Positions 9,387 to 17,127 of a stretch of DNA of 25,959 nt are shown one piece after another. The stretch is taken from the NCBI GenBank assembly GCA_041487815.1, contig JBGPOB010000006.1, positions 1-25,959 on the forward strand, in the 5' to 3' direction. Position 1 is the stretch's first letter. Each line of letters begins with the position of its first letter. The DNA is from CANJBX01 sp041487815 (GTDB taxonomy: Bacteria > Pseudomonadota > Alphaproteobacteria > Rhizobiales > Xanthobacteraceae). A program made the position numbers and the translations under genes. The notes below the pieces were generated by a model. The model ran no database searches and was not told the origin of the DNA. It was given only the letters and a program-made list of their open reading frames with translations.

Positions 9387-10721
9387 CTATTTGGCGACGT
9401 GCAGCTTCGCCAGCTTGGTGCCGATCTGGTTGAAGACCGTCAGGATCTGATTCGCCTGCGTGATCTTGAAGTAATAGCTCGGATCGGTGGCGCAGGCCTT
9501 CAGCAGCGGCTCCGAACCCTGCATCACCAGGATCGTGTAGATTTGGATGCCGGCAGCCTTGGCGTTGGTACACGCGAGCGACATGCGGGCATCGATCTGC
9601 GCCTGGTTCGAGGTGAAGCGATTTTGCGTGTTGTCACCGTCGGTCAGGAAGATGATGACCTTGTTGTAGACATACGGCGACGGTTCCGGCGGTGCATTGA
9701 GCGGCGAATTCTGCGTCAGCGAGTGCCAGCCCCACTCCAGGCCGATGGTTGTATTAGTGTTGCCGTTCGGTTGCATCGTGTCGATTCTGGCCTTGAGCGC
9801 CGTCCAGTTGTAGCTGAGCGGCATCAACTCCGTCCCGCAATTTGCATACGCCTCGGCCGGAAACAGCGTGGCGACGTTGCCGGCCACCGGCGGTGTGTTG
9901 GTGGTGTCGTTGGGCTGGTTGCGGTCCATCACGCAGCCGGTCCAGTTGGCGTGATTGCTGGACGTCCAGACGCCGCCGGCGTTCTGGCACCTCTTCTTCT
10001 TGGAGTTGCTGGCCGGGTTGTTACTATAGCTCTTGGAGCAACTGCCCTGGTTTTCGTTCCAGTGGTCCGAAGAGTTATTGGCTGCGTCCGTCCAACCGAC
10101 CCAGCTCGCCGCGACGTTGCCGGTGCCGACGTTGACGTCCTTGGCGAACGGCACGATCGAGATGTAAACATCGCCATTCACGGTCGCTGCGGCCGAAAGC
10201 TGATCGATCAGCGCCTTCGACGCGTTTTTCAGCGCCGTCATCTTGCTGAATTGGGCCATCGATCCGGTGTTGTCGAGTGCGAGCGCGACCCGCAGGCGGG
10301 TGTTGCCCCACGAGGTCGTCGAGCTGGTCGAAACCGCCAGGCTCTCCACGCCAAACCCATGCAGGCTCATCAGCGTCGTCTTGACGTTGGTTTCGGCGGT
10401 GAGGGTCAGCTGCGGACCGTTGGTGTTGGAGTAACTCGCGTGCAACGTGACGCCGGTCGTATCCGGCCGGTTGAACAGCGCGTTGAAATAGTTGGTGGCG
10501 TCGGTCTCGAGCTGCGACGGCGTCATCGTCGCGGCCTTCGAGGCCATGGCCAGCGCGGTGGAATCGAGCACCGACTGAATCGCCGACTTGACGGCGCTGG
10601 CGCGGCTGTAGTCGACCGCGGTGCCGATCATGCCAAGAAGCGGCAGCAGTGACATCGCGAACATTGGCGCAATATTACCGCGCCGATCATCCAGCAAACG
10701 ACGAACATAACGAACGAACAT
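9387..10721 (-). CDS. TadG-like pilus-associated protein with von Willebrand A domain
   Basis: 444 residues. The N-terminus is TadE/TadG-like: a charged stretch ending in DDRRGNIAPMF, then a membrane helix at about 17-35 and the VDYSRA sequence. A von Willebrand A domain starts near residue 145, with metal-site motif D150-N-T152-G-S154 and a later FLTDGDN strand. An insert of about 60 residues with several Cys, Asn and Ser lies in the middle of that domain. Such proteins accompany Flp/Tad pili and may anchor or organise them at the envelope. Start ATG at 10721 follows GGAG. No other tad gene is nearby, so its partner pilus is elsewhere or absent. It has its own terminator, suggesting a single-gene unit. 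Confidence 0.85.
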   Translation of the reverse strand: MFVRYVRRLLDDRRGNIAPMFAMSLLPLLGMIGTAVDYSRASAVKSAIQSVLDSTALAMASKAATMTPSQLETDATNYFNALFNRPDTTGVTLHASYSNTNGPQLTLTAETNVKTTLMSLHGFGVESLAVSTSSTTSWGNTRLRVALALDNTGSMAQFSKMTALKNASKALIDQLSAAATVNGDVYISIVPFAKDVNVGTGNVAASWVGWTDAANNSSDHWNENQGSCSKSYSNNPASNSKKKRCQNAGGVWTSSNHANWTGCVMDRNQPNDTTNTPPVAGNVATLFPAEAYANCGTELMPLSYNWTALKARIDTMQPNGNTNTTIGLEWGWHSLTQNSPLNAPPEPSPYVYNKVIIFLTDGDNTQNRFTSNQAQIDARMSLACTNAKAAGIQIYTILVMQGSEPLLKACATDPSYYFKITQANQILTVFNQIGTKLAKLHVAK

Positions 10722-10932
10722 CGGATGGCTCCGTCATCTGGACCGTGCGTCTCTCGTCGCTGGTGCGGACGGACCACGGCTGTCGACGGCGGATACTAGG
10801 AAGGTCACCTTTAAATACGGTACACCGAATTGCGTAAAATCGGGGGGCTGCCGTTAACCAGCAGCGCCGCGCATGCGTCCGCAACGATTTGTTTTTGCTC
10901 GATTTGCGGCGCGAGCATGGTTTCAATGCCGG

Positions 10933-11886
10933 TCACTTGCGCGGGTCGGCCAATGGGTGCAGGTCGCGCACCATGCTTTTCAGCCGTTCCTCCAGGACAT
11001 GGGTGTAAATTTGCGTCGTGGAAATATCGGCATGGCCCAAAAGCGTCTGCACGACGCGCAGGTCGGCGCCGTTTTGAAGTAGGTGGCTTGCGAACGCATG
11101 GCGCAAGACGTGCGGGCTGACGCGCGTTGGCGCGAGCCCCGCTGCCGCCGCGATCTCTTTTAGCTCGCGCGCGGCATGTTGGCGCGTCAGGTGGCCGCTC
11201 TCACCGAAGGAGGGAAACAGCCATTTCGACGGCGCTTCGGCGCCGCCCGCCGCCAGTAGCGCTAGATACTCGCGCATGGCCGCGCGCGCCGGCGCGCCGA
11301 GCGGAACCAGCCGCTCGCGTCCGCCCTTGCCGCGGATCACCAGCATGCGCTCGTCGCGGCGCGCGGCCGCGGCCGGCAATGCGATGAGCTCGGAAATCCT
11401 CAAGCCCGTGGCGTACAGCACTTCGATGAGGCAGATGAGCCGCATGGCGCGCTTGCGCTCGCCGCCTTCGGCGCTGGCCAATTGCGCGCGCGCGCTTTTC
11501 AATAGCCGGTCGACCTCTTTGATCGACAACACCTTCGGCAGCGTGCGGCCGCGTCGCGGTCCTTCGATCACCGCGGCCGGGTTGTCGGTGCGATGGCCCT
11601 CCGCGTAGAGAAAGCGATAGAACTGTCGGATCGCCGACAACCGGCGCCCAACCGATGCCGCGCTCATGCGCCGCCCGGCAAGCGCGCCAAGGTAGCCGCG
11701 CAACTCTTCGGTCGTTGTGTTCGCAATGTCGCGGCCCGCTTTGGCGAGATACTGCGACAGGTCGGCGAGGTCGCGCGCATAGGCGTCGAGCGTGTTTCGG
11801 CTGGCGCCGCGCTCTGCGGCCAGCATGTCGAAAAACAATTCCGGCAGGCCCCTGGCGGCTTTTCCTCTGCGAACACCACGCGCCAT
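10933..11886 (-). CDS. xerD: Site-specific tyrosine recombinase XerD
   Basis: Resolves chromosome dimers at dif together with XerC, at the division septum with FtsK. The protein has 317 residues: an N-terminal SAM-like core-binding domain (about 14-100) and a catalytic domain with the full residue set R163, K187, H259, R262, H285 and nucleophile Y294. The segments TGLRISEL, SPHVLRHAFASHLL and LLGHADISTTQIYTHV are typical. XerD rather than XerC is inferred from the accA-xerD-aroK gene order common in this group. Start ATG at 11886; its GAGG overlaps the stop of the small membrane protein gene four bases upstream, so the two are probably translated together. Confidence 0.93.
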   Translation of the reverse strand: MARGVRRGKAARGLPELFFDMLAAERGASRNTLDAYARDLADLSQYLAKAGRDIANTTTEELRGYLGALAGRRMSAASVGRRLSAIRQFYRFLYAEGHRTDNPAAVIEGPRRGRTLPKVLSIKEVDRLLKSARAQLASAEGGERKRAMRLICLIEVLYATGLRISELIALPAAAARRDERMLVIRGKGGRERLVPLGAPARAAMREYLALLAAGGAEAPSKWLFPSFGESGHLTRQHAARELKEIAAAAGLAPTRVSPHVLRHAFASHLLQNGADLRVVQTLLGHADISTTQIYTHVLEERLKSMVRDLHPLADPRK

Positions 11887-11890
11887 CGCC

Positions 11891-12040
11891 TCACCGCTGC
11901 TTGTAGAATCGGTCCGACGGGATCGTAACGGTAATTTCGCGCGGTTTCGGGTTCGTCAGGTTGGCGAGCGCGAAAATCACCCCGTAGCCGATACCGCAAA
12001 TAACCGCGACAACGATGAGAAGCCGGAAAAGGCTCGGCAT
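11891..12040 (-). CDS. Small single-pass membrane protein upstream of xerD
   Basis: 49 residues, beginning MPSLFRLLIVVAVICG and ending DRFYKQR. One hydrophobic helix spans about residues 4-25, followed by a short soluble tail with Pro and basic residues. The stop is four bases from the xerD start, and the gene begins about 290 bases from divergent aroK. I recall similar small unnamed proteins between aroK and xerD in related bacteria, which is why I call it real, but that is memory and not a search. The ribosome binding site is weak. Function unknown; a link to division or envelope is only a guess. Confidence 0.75.
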   Translation of the reverse strand: MPSLFRLLIVVAVICGIGYGVIFALANLTNPKPREITVTIPSDRFYKQR

Positions 12041-12215
12041 GGCAATGGCCCGTGCGCTGAGTAGGGCCGGGTACGATCATTAGGTCGGCGTGGCAAGGGG
12101 TCACAAGGGGTCAGTTGTATCGCAACGGGGATTGTGTGACTTTGGCTTGGTGTGTCGCGATTCCAAATTTCACACCGTCGTGCAGCATGCTCCGAAGTGA
12201 ACATTGGAATCAAAT

Positions 12216-12304
12216 CGACACTGGCAACGATATGATTCTAGTGTGGTTTTGGATTTGAAGTTGCTGCGGCGAACCGGCCGTGGTCATTACCGGAACTTCA
12301 AATC
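12216..12304 (+). repeat. Long inverted repeat, family C copy 2
   Basis: Contains AGTGTGGTTTTGGATTTGAA and the opposite arm CGGAACTTCAAATC. It aligns with the minus strand of 2931-3032 over about 88 bases, but the outer CACACTGG arm is lost here. It ends 28 bases before the aroK start, so it probably lies in the aroK leader or promoter. The rest of the 12041-12332 gap shows nothing clear. Confidence 0.8.
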
Positions 12305-12332
12305 GACCGCGCCAGAACCGGAACCATGCAGA

Positions 12333-12959
12333 ATGTCAGAATCGCCGCAATTGGCCGATCAGGTGGCCAATAAAGCGCCCGCCGCCCGCTTCGATGCCGC
12401 CGGGATCCTCGCGGCGCTGGGGTCACGCAGCATCGTGCTCGTGGGCATGATGGGCGCCGGCAAGTCGTCGATCGGGCGCCGGCTGGCGGCGGACCTTGGC
12501 GTCGCCTTTATCGATGCCGACGGCGAGATCGAAAAGGCGGCGGGCATGTCGATTCCCGACATATTTGAATCGCAGGGGGAAACGTATTTCCGCGCCGGCG
12601 AGTCCCGCGTCATTGCGCGCCTGCTCGACCGCGGTCCGCAAGTGCTCGCAACTGGGGGCGGCGCGTTCATGAACGAGCAGACGCGCGCGACCATTCGCGC
12701 CCGCGGACTGTCGGTTTGGCTTAAGGCCGACCTCGACGTCCTCATGCGCCGGGTCAGGCGGCGCGCCGACCGCCCGTTGCTCAAAGAGGGCGATCCGGCC
12801 GCGACGCTGGAGCGGCTGATGCGGGAACGCGATCCATTCTATGCAGAAGCGGACATCACCGTCCTCTCGCGCGATGTCGCCCACGAAGCGATTGTCGCCG
12901 AAATCATGGCTGCGCTTGCCGGCAAGCTCGGCATCGCCGCGCCGGGAGGCCTTGCGTGA
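12333..12959 (+). CDS. aroK: Shikimate kinase
   Basis: Phosphorylates shikimate to shikimate-3-phosphate with ATP, the fifth step of the chorismate pathway. The protein has 208 residues, with about 30 extra N-terminal residues compared with short bacterial forms. Walker A is GMMGAGKSS (38-46); shikimate-site residues D61/D63 (FIDADGEIE), R87 (YFRAGE) and the GGG at 108-110 are present, and the lid RRRADRPLL follows near 142-150. ATG at 12333 is chosen; a TTG 43 codons upstream is open but would translate the family C repeat. The stop overlaps the aroB start by four bases, so the two are translationally coupled. Confidence 0.95.
   Translation: MSESPQLADQVANKAPAARFDAAGILAALGSRSIVLVGMMGAGKSSIGRRLAADLGVAFIDADGEIEKAAGMSIPDIFESQGETYFRAGESRVIARLLDRGPQVLATGGGAFMNEQTRATIRARGLSVWLKADLDVLMRRVRRRADRPLLKEGDPAATLERLMRERDPFYAEADITVLSRDVAHEAIVAEIMAALAGKLGIAAPGGLA
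12944..12949 (+). promoter_or_regulatory. Ribosome binding site of aroB inside aroK
   Basis: GGGAGG lies six bases before the GTG at 12956, within the last codons of aroK. Together with the GTGA stop/start overlap it fixes the aroB start and points to translational coupling. Confidence 0.75.
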
Positions 12960-14083
12960 CAGCGCCGCCGCGGCCGGGCGAACCCGTCATCGTCAAGGTG
13001 GCGCTGGACCGGCGCGCCTATGACATCGTGATCGGACGCGGGATTTTGTCTTCGCTCGGGCATCGGACGGCGGCGCTGAAGCCCGGTGCGCGCGCCGCGG
13101 TGATCACCGACGAGAACGTTGGCCGCCTGCATCTTGCGGCAGCGCGTTCATCGCTGCGTGCCGCCAGGGTGGAGCCGGTTGAAATCGTCGTACCGCCCGG
13201 AGAAGCATCGAAAGGTTTTGCAAGCTTTGAGCGCGTCTGCGAGGCGCTGATCGCGGCGCGCATCGAGCGCGGCGACGTCGTGGTTGCGTTCGGTGGCGGC
13301 GTCGTCGGCGATCTCGCGGGATTTTCCGCGGCGGTCGTGCGCCGCGGCATCGACTATATCCAGGTGCCGACGTCGCTTCTGGCGCAGGTCGATTCGTCCG
13401 TCGGCGGCAAGACCGCGATCGATTCCAGCCAGGGAAAAAATCTCGTCGGTGCGTTCTATCAGCCGATTCTTGTGGTCGCCGACACGGCGTTGCTCGATAC
13501 GCTGCCCGCCCGCGAGTTCCGCGCGGGCTATGCCGAGGTCGCCAAATACGGGCTCCTTGGCGACGCGGCATTCTTCGGCTGGCTCGAAGCCAACGCCAAG
13601 GACATATTCGCCGGCGGCAGCGCGCGCGAGCATGCGATTGCCACAAGCTGCCGGATGAAGGCCGAAATTGTCGCGCGCGACGAGCGCGAAACCGGCGATC
13701 GTGCGCTTCTCAATCTCGGCCATACCTTCGGCCATGCGCTGGAAGCGGCGGCGGGATTTTCCGACCGTCTGCTGCACGGCGAAGCCATCGCGATCGGCAT
13801 GGCGTTGGCGTTGGAATTTTCCGCGCGCCATCAACTGATGCCGATGGCGGACGCCGAGCGCGCGATCCACCATCTCGCGGCCGTCGGTCTGCCGACAAGA
13901 ATGCGGGATGTACCGGGCGACGTGCTTGGCATCGAAGCGCTGATGAACCTCATCGCACAGGACAAGAAAGTCAGACGCGGCAAGCTGACGTTCATCCTCG
14001 CGCGCGGCATCGGCGCGGCCTTTGTCGCGCCGGATGTCGATGCCGCCGATGTGTGCACGTTCCTCGCCTCGAAATACGCCTAG
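12956..14083 (+). CDS. aroB: 3-dehydroquinate synthase
   Basis: Converts DAHP to 3-dehydroquinate, the second shikimate-pathway step, using bound NAD and a divalent metal. The protein has 375 residues. The NAD-site segment GGGVVGD is at 113-119, followed by PTSLLAQVDSSVGGKTAID. Metal ligands are visible as E194 (GYAEVAKYG), H256 (LGHTFGH) and H274 (LLHGEA). The start is GTG at 12956, overlapping the aroK stop in GTGA, with a strong GGGAGG six bases upstream. It forms an operon with aroK. The TAG stop touches the first base of a palindrome-bounded element (14083-14226). Confidence 0.97.
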   Translation: MTAPPRPGEPVIVKVALDRRAYDIVIGRGILSSLGHRTAALKPGARAAVITDENVGRLHLAAARSSLRAARVEPVEIVVPPGEASKGFASFERVCEALIAARIERGDVVVAFGGGVVGDLAGFSAAVVRRGIDYIQVPTSLLAQVDSSVGGKTAIDSSQGKNLVGAFYQPILVVADTALLDTLPAREFRAGYAEVAKYGLLGDAAFFGWLEANAKDIFAGGSAREHAIATSCRMKAEIVARDERETGDRALLNLGHTFGHALEAAAGFSDRLLHGEAIAIGMALALEFSARHQLMPMADAERAIHHLAAVGLPTRMRDVPGDVLGIEALMNLIAQDKKVRRGKLTFILARGIGAAFVAPDVDAADVCTFLASKYA

Positions 14084-14226
14084 GGTGTGATCCCGAAAAA
14101 GCCTGCCCCCGGACTTGTTCCGGGGGTTGCAAGACTTTCCCGCCTTCGCGAAGCCCGCTTCCGCCTTCGCTAAAGCTTCGGCGGACGGGTCGGCGGGCGA
14201 AGCGAGGTCGGATTAAGGTCACACCC
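14083..14226. repeat. Palindrome-bounded intergenic element after aroB
   Basis: Outer inverted ends GGGTGTGA (14083-14090) and TCACACCC (14219-14226) enclose two further structures. One is a hairpin CCCCCGGA/TCCGGGGG (14106-14113, 14119-14126). The other is a GC-rich stretch around 14155-14185 whose arms CCGCC and GGCGG flank GCTAAAGC. The first end uses the last base of the aroB stop codon. It fills most of the 201-base gap before the CorC-type gene and may act as a terminator or a mobile palindromic element; no clean T-run follows. Confidence 0.55.
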
Positions 14227-14284
14227 AATATCAATATGTTAGTAGGATAGAGCGATCTAATCGGGTTGATCAGACTCTGGTGCA

Positions 14285-15565
14285 ATGTCCGAAGATCTTT
14301 TGACCATCATCGCCATTGTTGTCTGCCTGCTGGTCTCGTTCTTTTTTTCCGGCAGCGAGACCGCGCTCACGGTCTCCTCGCGCGCCGCCATGCTGCGGCT
14401 CGAAAGGCAGGGCGGCAACAACGCGGGCATCGTCAACCAGCTGCTGGCGGCGCGCGAGCAGCTCATCGGCGCGCTGTTGATCGGCAACAACGTCGCCAAC
14501 ATTGCAAGCTCCGCGCTGGCGACCGGATTGTTCCTGGCGTGGTTCGGCGACATTGGCGTGTTCTACGCCACGGCAGTGATGACCGTCATCGTCGTCGTGT
14601 TCTGCGAGGTTGTGCCGAAGACCGCGGCGTTCAGCGAACCCGATCGCTTCGCGCTGCTGGTGGCGAAGCCCATGCGCGCCGTGGTGCGGTTCCTCGGACC
14701 CGTGCTGCTGTTCATTGAGTGGCTGGCTTCGCGCATGCTTTCACTCGTCGGCTTCAAGGTCGGCGAGGGCGAGCCGATCCTGTCGGGCCACGAGGAATTG
14801 CGCGGCACCGTCGATCTCTTGCACCAGGAAGGCAGCGTCGAGAAGCACGACCGCGACATGTTCGGCGGTCTGCTCGACCTGCGCAACCTCACCGTCGGCG
14901 ACGTCATGATCCACCGCACCGAGATGATCTCGTTCAATGCCGACGATCCGCCCGCGCAGATCGTCGACACGATTCTCAACGGGCCGGTCACGCGCGTACC
15001 GCTCTGGCGCGGCACGCCCGAGAACATCATCGGCATCGTCCATGCGCGCGACATTCTGCGCGGGATGCAGCAGGCAGGCGGCGATGCCGCCAAGATAGAC
15101 CTCGCGGCCATCGCCATGCCGCCCTGGTTCGTGCCCGAGATTCGGCCGTTGCCCGAACAACTGGCGGCTTTCCGGCGCCGCAAGACGCCGTTTGCGCTGG
15201 TGGTCGACGAATACGGCGAAGTGCAGGGCATCGTCACGCTCGAAGACATTCTCGAGGAAATCGTCGGCGACATCGCCGACGAGCACGAGGTCGATCTGCC
15301 GGGCGTGCGGCCGCAGCCGGACGGCTCGGTGACGGTCGACGGTTCGGTGCCGATCCGCGACCTCAACCGGGCAATGGACTGGCACCTGCCCGACGGCGTT
15401 GCGACCACGATCGCCGGTCTCATGATCCACGAGGCGCGCTCGATCCCGGAGCCGGGGCAGAGCTTCACGTTTCACGGCTTCCGATTCAGCGTGCTGCGCA
15501 AGAGCCGCAATCGCATCACCTCGCTGCGCATTTCACCGATCGCGCGCAAGGGCGCGGCGGCCTGA
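14285..15565 (+). CDS. CNNM/CorC-family membrane transporter protein
   Basis: 426-residue inner-membrane protein of the CNNM/CorB-CorC/HlyC group, whose members are linked to Mg2+ or Co2+ efflux and are often labelled hemolysin by old annotation. Order of parts: CNNM (DUF21) transmembrane domain at about 1-150 with SGSETAL (22-28), GNN (67-69) and EVVPKT (108-113); a CBS pair at about 200-330 with VGDVMIHRTEM and DEYGEVQGIVTLEDILEEIVGDI-type ends; and a CorC/HlyC transporter-associated domain at about 335-420. Start ATG at 14285 has only a weak ribosome binding site. It is separated from aroB by the 14083-14226 element. The family assignment is firm; the transported ion is not. Confidence 0.92.
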   Translation: MSEDLLTIIAIVVCLLVSFFFSGSETALTVSSRAAMLRLERQGGNNAGIVNQLLAAREQLIGALLIGNNVANIASSALATGLFLAWFGDIGVFYATAVMTVIVVVFCEVVPKTAAFSEPDRFALLVAKPMRAVVRFLGPVLLFIEWLASRMLSLVGFKVGEGEPILSGHEELRGTVDLLHQEGSVEKHDRDMFGGLLDLRNLTVGDVMIHRTEMISFNADDPPAQIVDTILNGPVTRVPLWRGTPENIIGIVHARDILRGMQQAGGDAAKIDLAAIAMPPWFVPEIRPLPEQLAAFRRRKTPFALVVDEYGEVQGIVTLEDILEEIVGDIADEHEVDLPGVRPQPDGSVTVDGSVPIRDLNRAMDWHLPDGVATTIAGLMIHEARSIPEPGQSFTFHGFRFSVLRKSRNRITSLRISPIARKGAAA

Positions 15566-15682
15566 GATTCGAGGCGTGAACGCTTAAGCGCGCTTTGGGA
15601 GCGGCTCGGAGGGGTGCGCTGGTGGATTTGGACTGTGTCGCCTGCATGCCAGCGACGGCGTCAGGCTTTTAATCGCGTTACC

Positions 15683-16720
15683 TCAGTTCGCCTTGTGCTT
15701 CTTCATCGCGTCGACAAGGCTATTCCAGACCTGGTCCGGGTCATTGCCCGCCTTGCGGACGCTGTCGGCCCATTCCTTCTTGGGTACGTCGGCCGCGGCG
15801 AGCAAATCCGCTCTGAACTTGTCCGCCACCGGATAGACGACGTGACCGGACTTGGTCGCGAGCGTGGTGCGGCCCTGTCCCTCCTGCTTGTTCCAGGCCT
15901 CCATGAAACGAGCGGACCATTGCGGCGTGCAATGGTCGTCGATCACCTTCTTCTGCGCGGCGGAGAGCTTGTTATAGGAGCTCCTGTTGAACATCAGTTC
16001 GAAGGCGTTGCCGCCGATCGGCAAATCCATGTGATAGTTGACCAGGCTGTCGATGCCGAAAATGATCAGCGATTGCCACGGGAATGTAATGGCCTCGGCA
16101 ACGCCCTTTTCGATGGCGTCGCGCGCCTGTGTCGCCGGGATGGGAATGATGACCGATCCGAGATTGGAAAAGTAGCGCGCCTGCGTCGCATTCGGCGTGC
16201 GCATTTTCAGACCTCTGAAGTCCTCGATCGACTTGAGTTCCTTTTTGGAATGGATTTCGGACGGGAACAGCACCTGCGTCTGGCACAACTTGACATCCTT
16301 CATCTCCTTTTCCGCGTATTGCGCGTACCATTCGTGAAGCGCCAGCGTAGCTTGCTGCGGATCGGAGTACAGTAATGGCATTTCAATGGCCTGAATGATG
16401 GGGAAACGGCCGGGCTGGAAGCTGACGTTGGCCCAGGAAATGTCGGCGACGCCGTCGCGCGCGATGTCGTAGTGGTCGGCGGGAGCGCCGAGCTGGCCCG
16501 CCGGGTATACCTGAATCTTGATCGACCCGCCGCTGGCCTTCTCGATCGCGCCGGTCCAGTCCGGCACCGAGATCGTGGACATCGGGTGCGCCGGCGGCGA
16601 CCAGTGGCTGAAGCGCAAGGTCACCTGCGGGTCTTGCGCTTGCGCCGCACCCGGCGCGAATGCGGCCGCGAGTGCCGCCAGCGCCAAGCCCGTGGAATAT
16701 CCGCATCTGCGTCCCGTCAT
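15683..16720 (-). CDS. TRAP transporter solute-binding protein, DctP family (orphan)
   Basis: 345-residue periplasmic binding protein. The signal peptide has RR near the N-terminus, a hydrophobic stretch and cleavage after A26-Q-A28. DctP-family features include LRFSHWSPPAHP near the mature N-terminus, the PAGQLG segment and R174 in LKMRTPNA, the position that usually contacts the ligand carboxylate. Start ATG at 16720 follows GGGAG. It is the last gene of a leftward unit after the flavoprotein hydroxylase and the DUF2783 gene, 64 bases behind the latter. No DctQ or DctM permease gene is adjacent, so it must share a permease encoded elsewhere or have another role. An organic acid ligand fits family and context. 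Confidence 0.9.
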   Translation of the reverse strand: MTGRRCGYSTGLALAALAAAFAPGAAQAQDPQVTLRFSHWSPPAHPMSTISVPDWTGAIEKASGGSIKIQVYPAGQLGAPADHYDIARDGVADISWANVSFQPGRFPIIQAIEMPLLYSDPQQATLALHEWYAQYAEKEMKDVKLCQTQVLFPSEIHSKKELKSIEDFRGLKMRTPNATQARYFSNLGSVIIPIPATQARDAIEKGVAEAITFPWQSLIIFGIDSLVNYHMDLPIGGNAFELMFNRSSYNKLSAAQKKVIDDHCTPQWSARFMEAWNKQEGQGRTTLATKSGHVVYPVADKFRADLLAAADVPKKEWADSVRKAGNDPDQVWNSLVDAMKKHKAN

Positions 16721-16784
16721 GGCGTTCTCCCATCCTCAGTTTCGGCGCCCGAAATTGGCACCGCATTCTTATCAGTGCAGCCCA

Positions 16785-17117
16785 TCAACTTGTGAGCGCG
16801 CCCGGAAGCGTCGGCGCCGGCTTGACCTCGATGATCTTGCGCAGCGAATCGAGCGCGCCGCCGACATGGTAGTCCTTGTCTTCCAGGGCTTTGATGCCGA
16901 CCATCGCCGCCTCGGGATAATCCTTGAACGCCTGTTTTACCTGCGCGATTGCCTCCAGCACCACCTTGTCGTCGCCGATATGGTTTGCGAGCAGCAGCGC
17001 GAACGCGGCGAGCGCACTGTGCGCGGCGGTGTCGCTCAGGCCCTCGGCAAGCGAGAGCAAGGCCTCGTAAAAATCATCGGGCGCCTGCAAGCGCAGCTCG
17101 GAACGCAAAGAGGTCAT
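16785..17117 (-). CDS. DUF2783 protein with C-terminal extension
   Basis: 110 residues. The first 60 match my recollection of DUF2783: DDFYEALLSLAEGLSD followed by LLLANHIGDDKVV. Residues 61-110 form an extra segment (KDYPEAAMVG, ALEDKDYHVGGAL) that exceeds the roughly 60-70 residues I expect for this family. Start ATG at 17117 is preceded by GAGGAG at ideal spacing and lies 10 bases after the stop of the flavoprotein gene, so the two are almost certainly co-transcribed. The family has no known function; its constant place beside flavoprotein hydroxylases suggests a helper role, which is inference. Confidence 0.8.
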   Translation of the reverse strand: MTSLRSELRLQAPDDFYEALLSLAEGLSDTAAHSALAAFALLLANHIGDDKVVLEAIAQVKQAFKDYPEAAMVGIKALEDKDYHVGGALDSLRKIIEVKPAPTLPGALTS

Positions 17118-17127
17118 GTTCGTCTCC

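Noticed and set aside
12204..12332. TTG start for aroK giving 43 extra residues
   Set aside because: The extension translates the dispersed family C repeat and matches nothing of shikimate kinase; ATG at 12333 gives a normal N-terminus.
14563..15468. Long minus-strand frames opposite the CorC-type gene
   Set aside because: The plus-strand protein has the CNNM, CBS and CorC/HlyC parts in order; the opposite frames are Ser/Arg-rich shadows.
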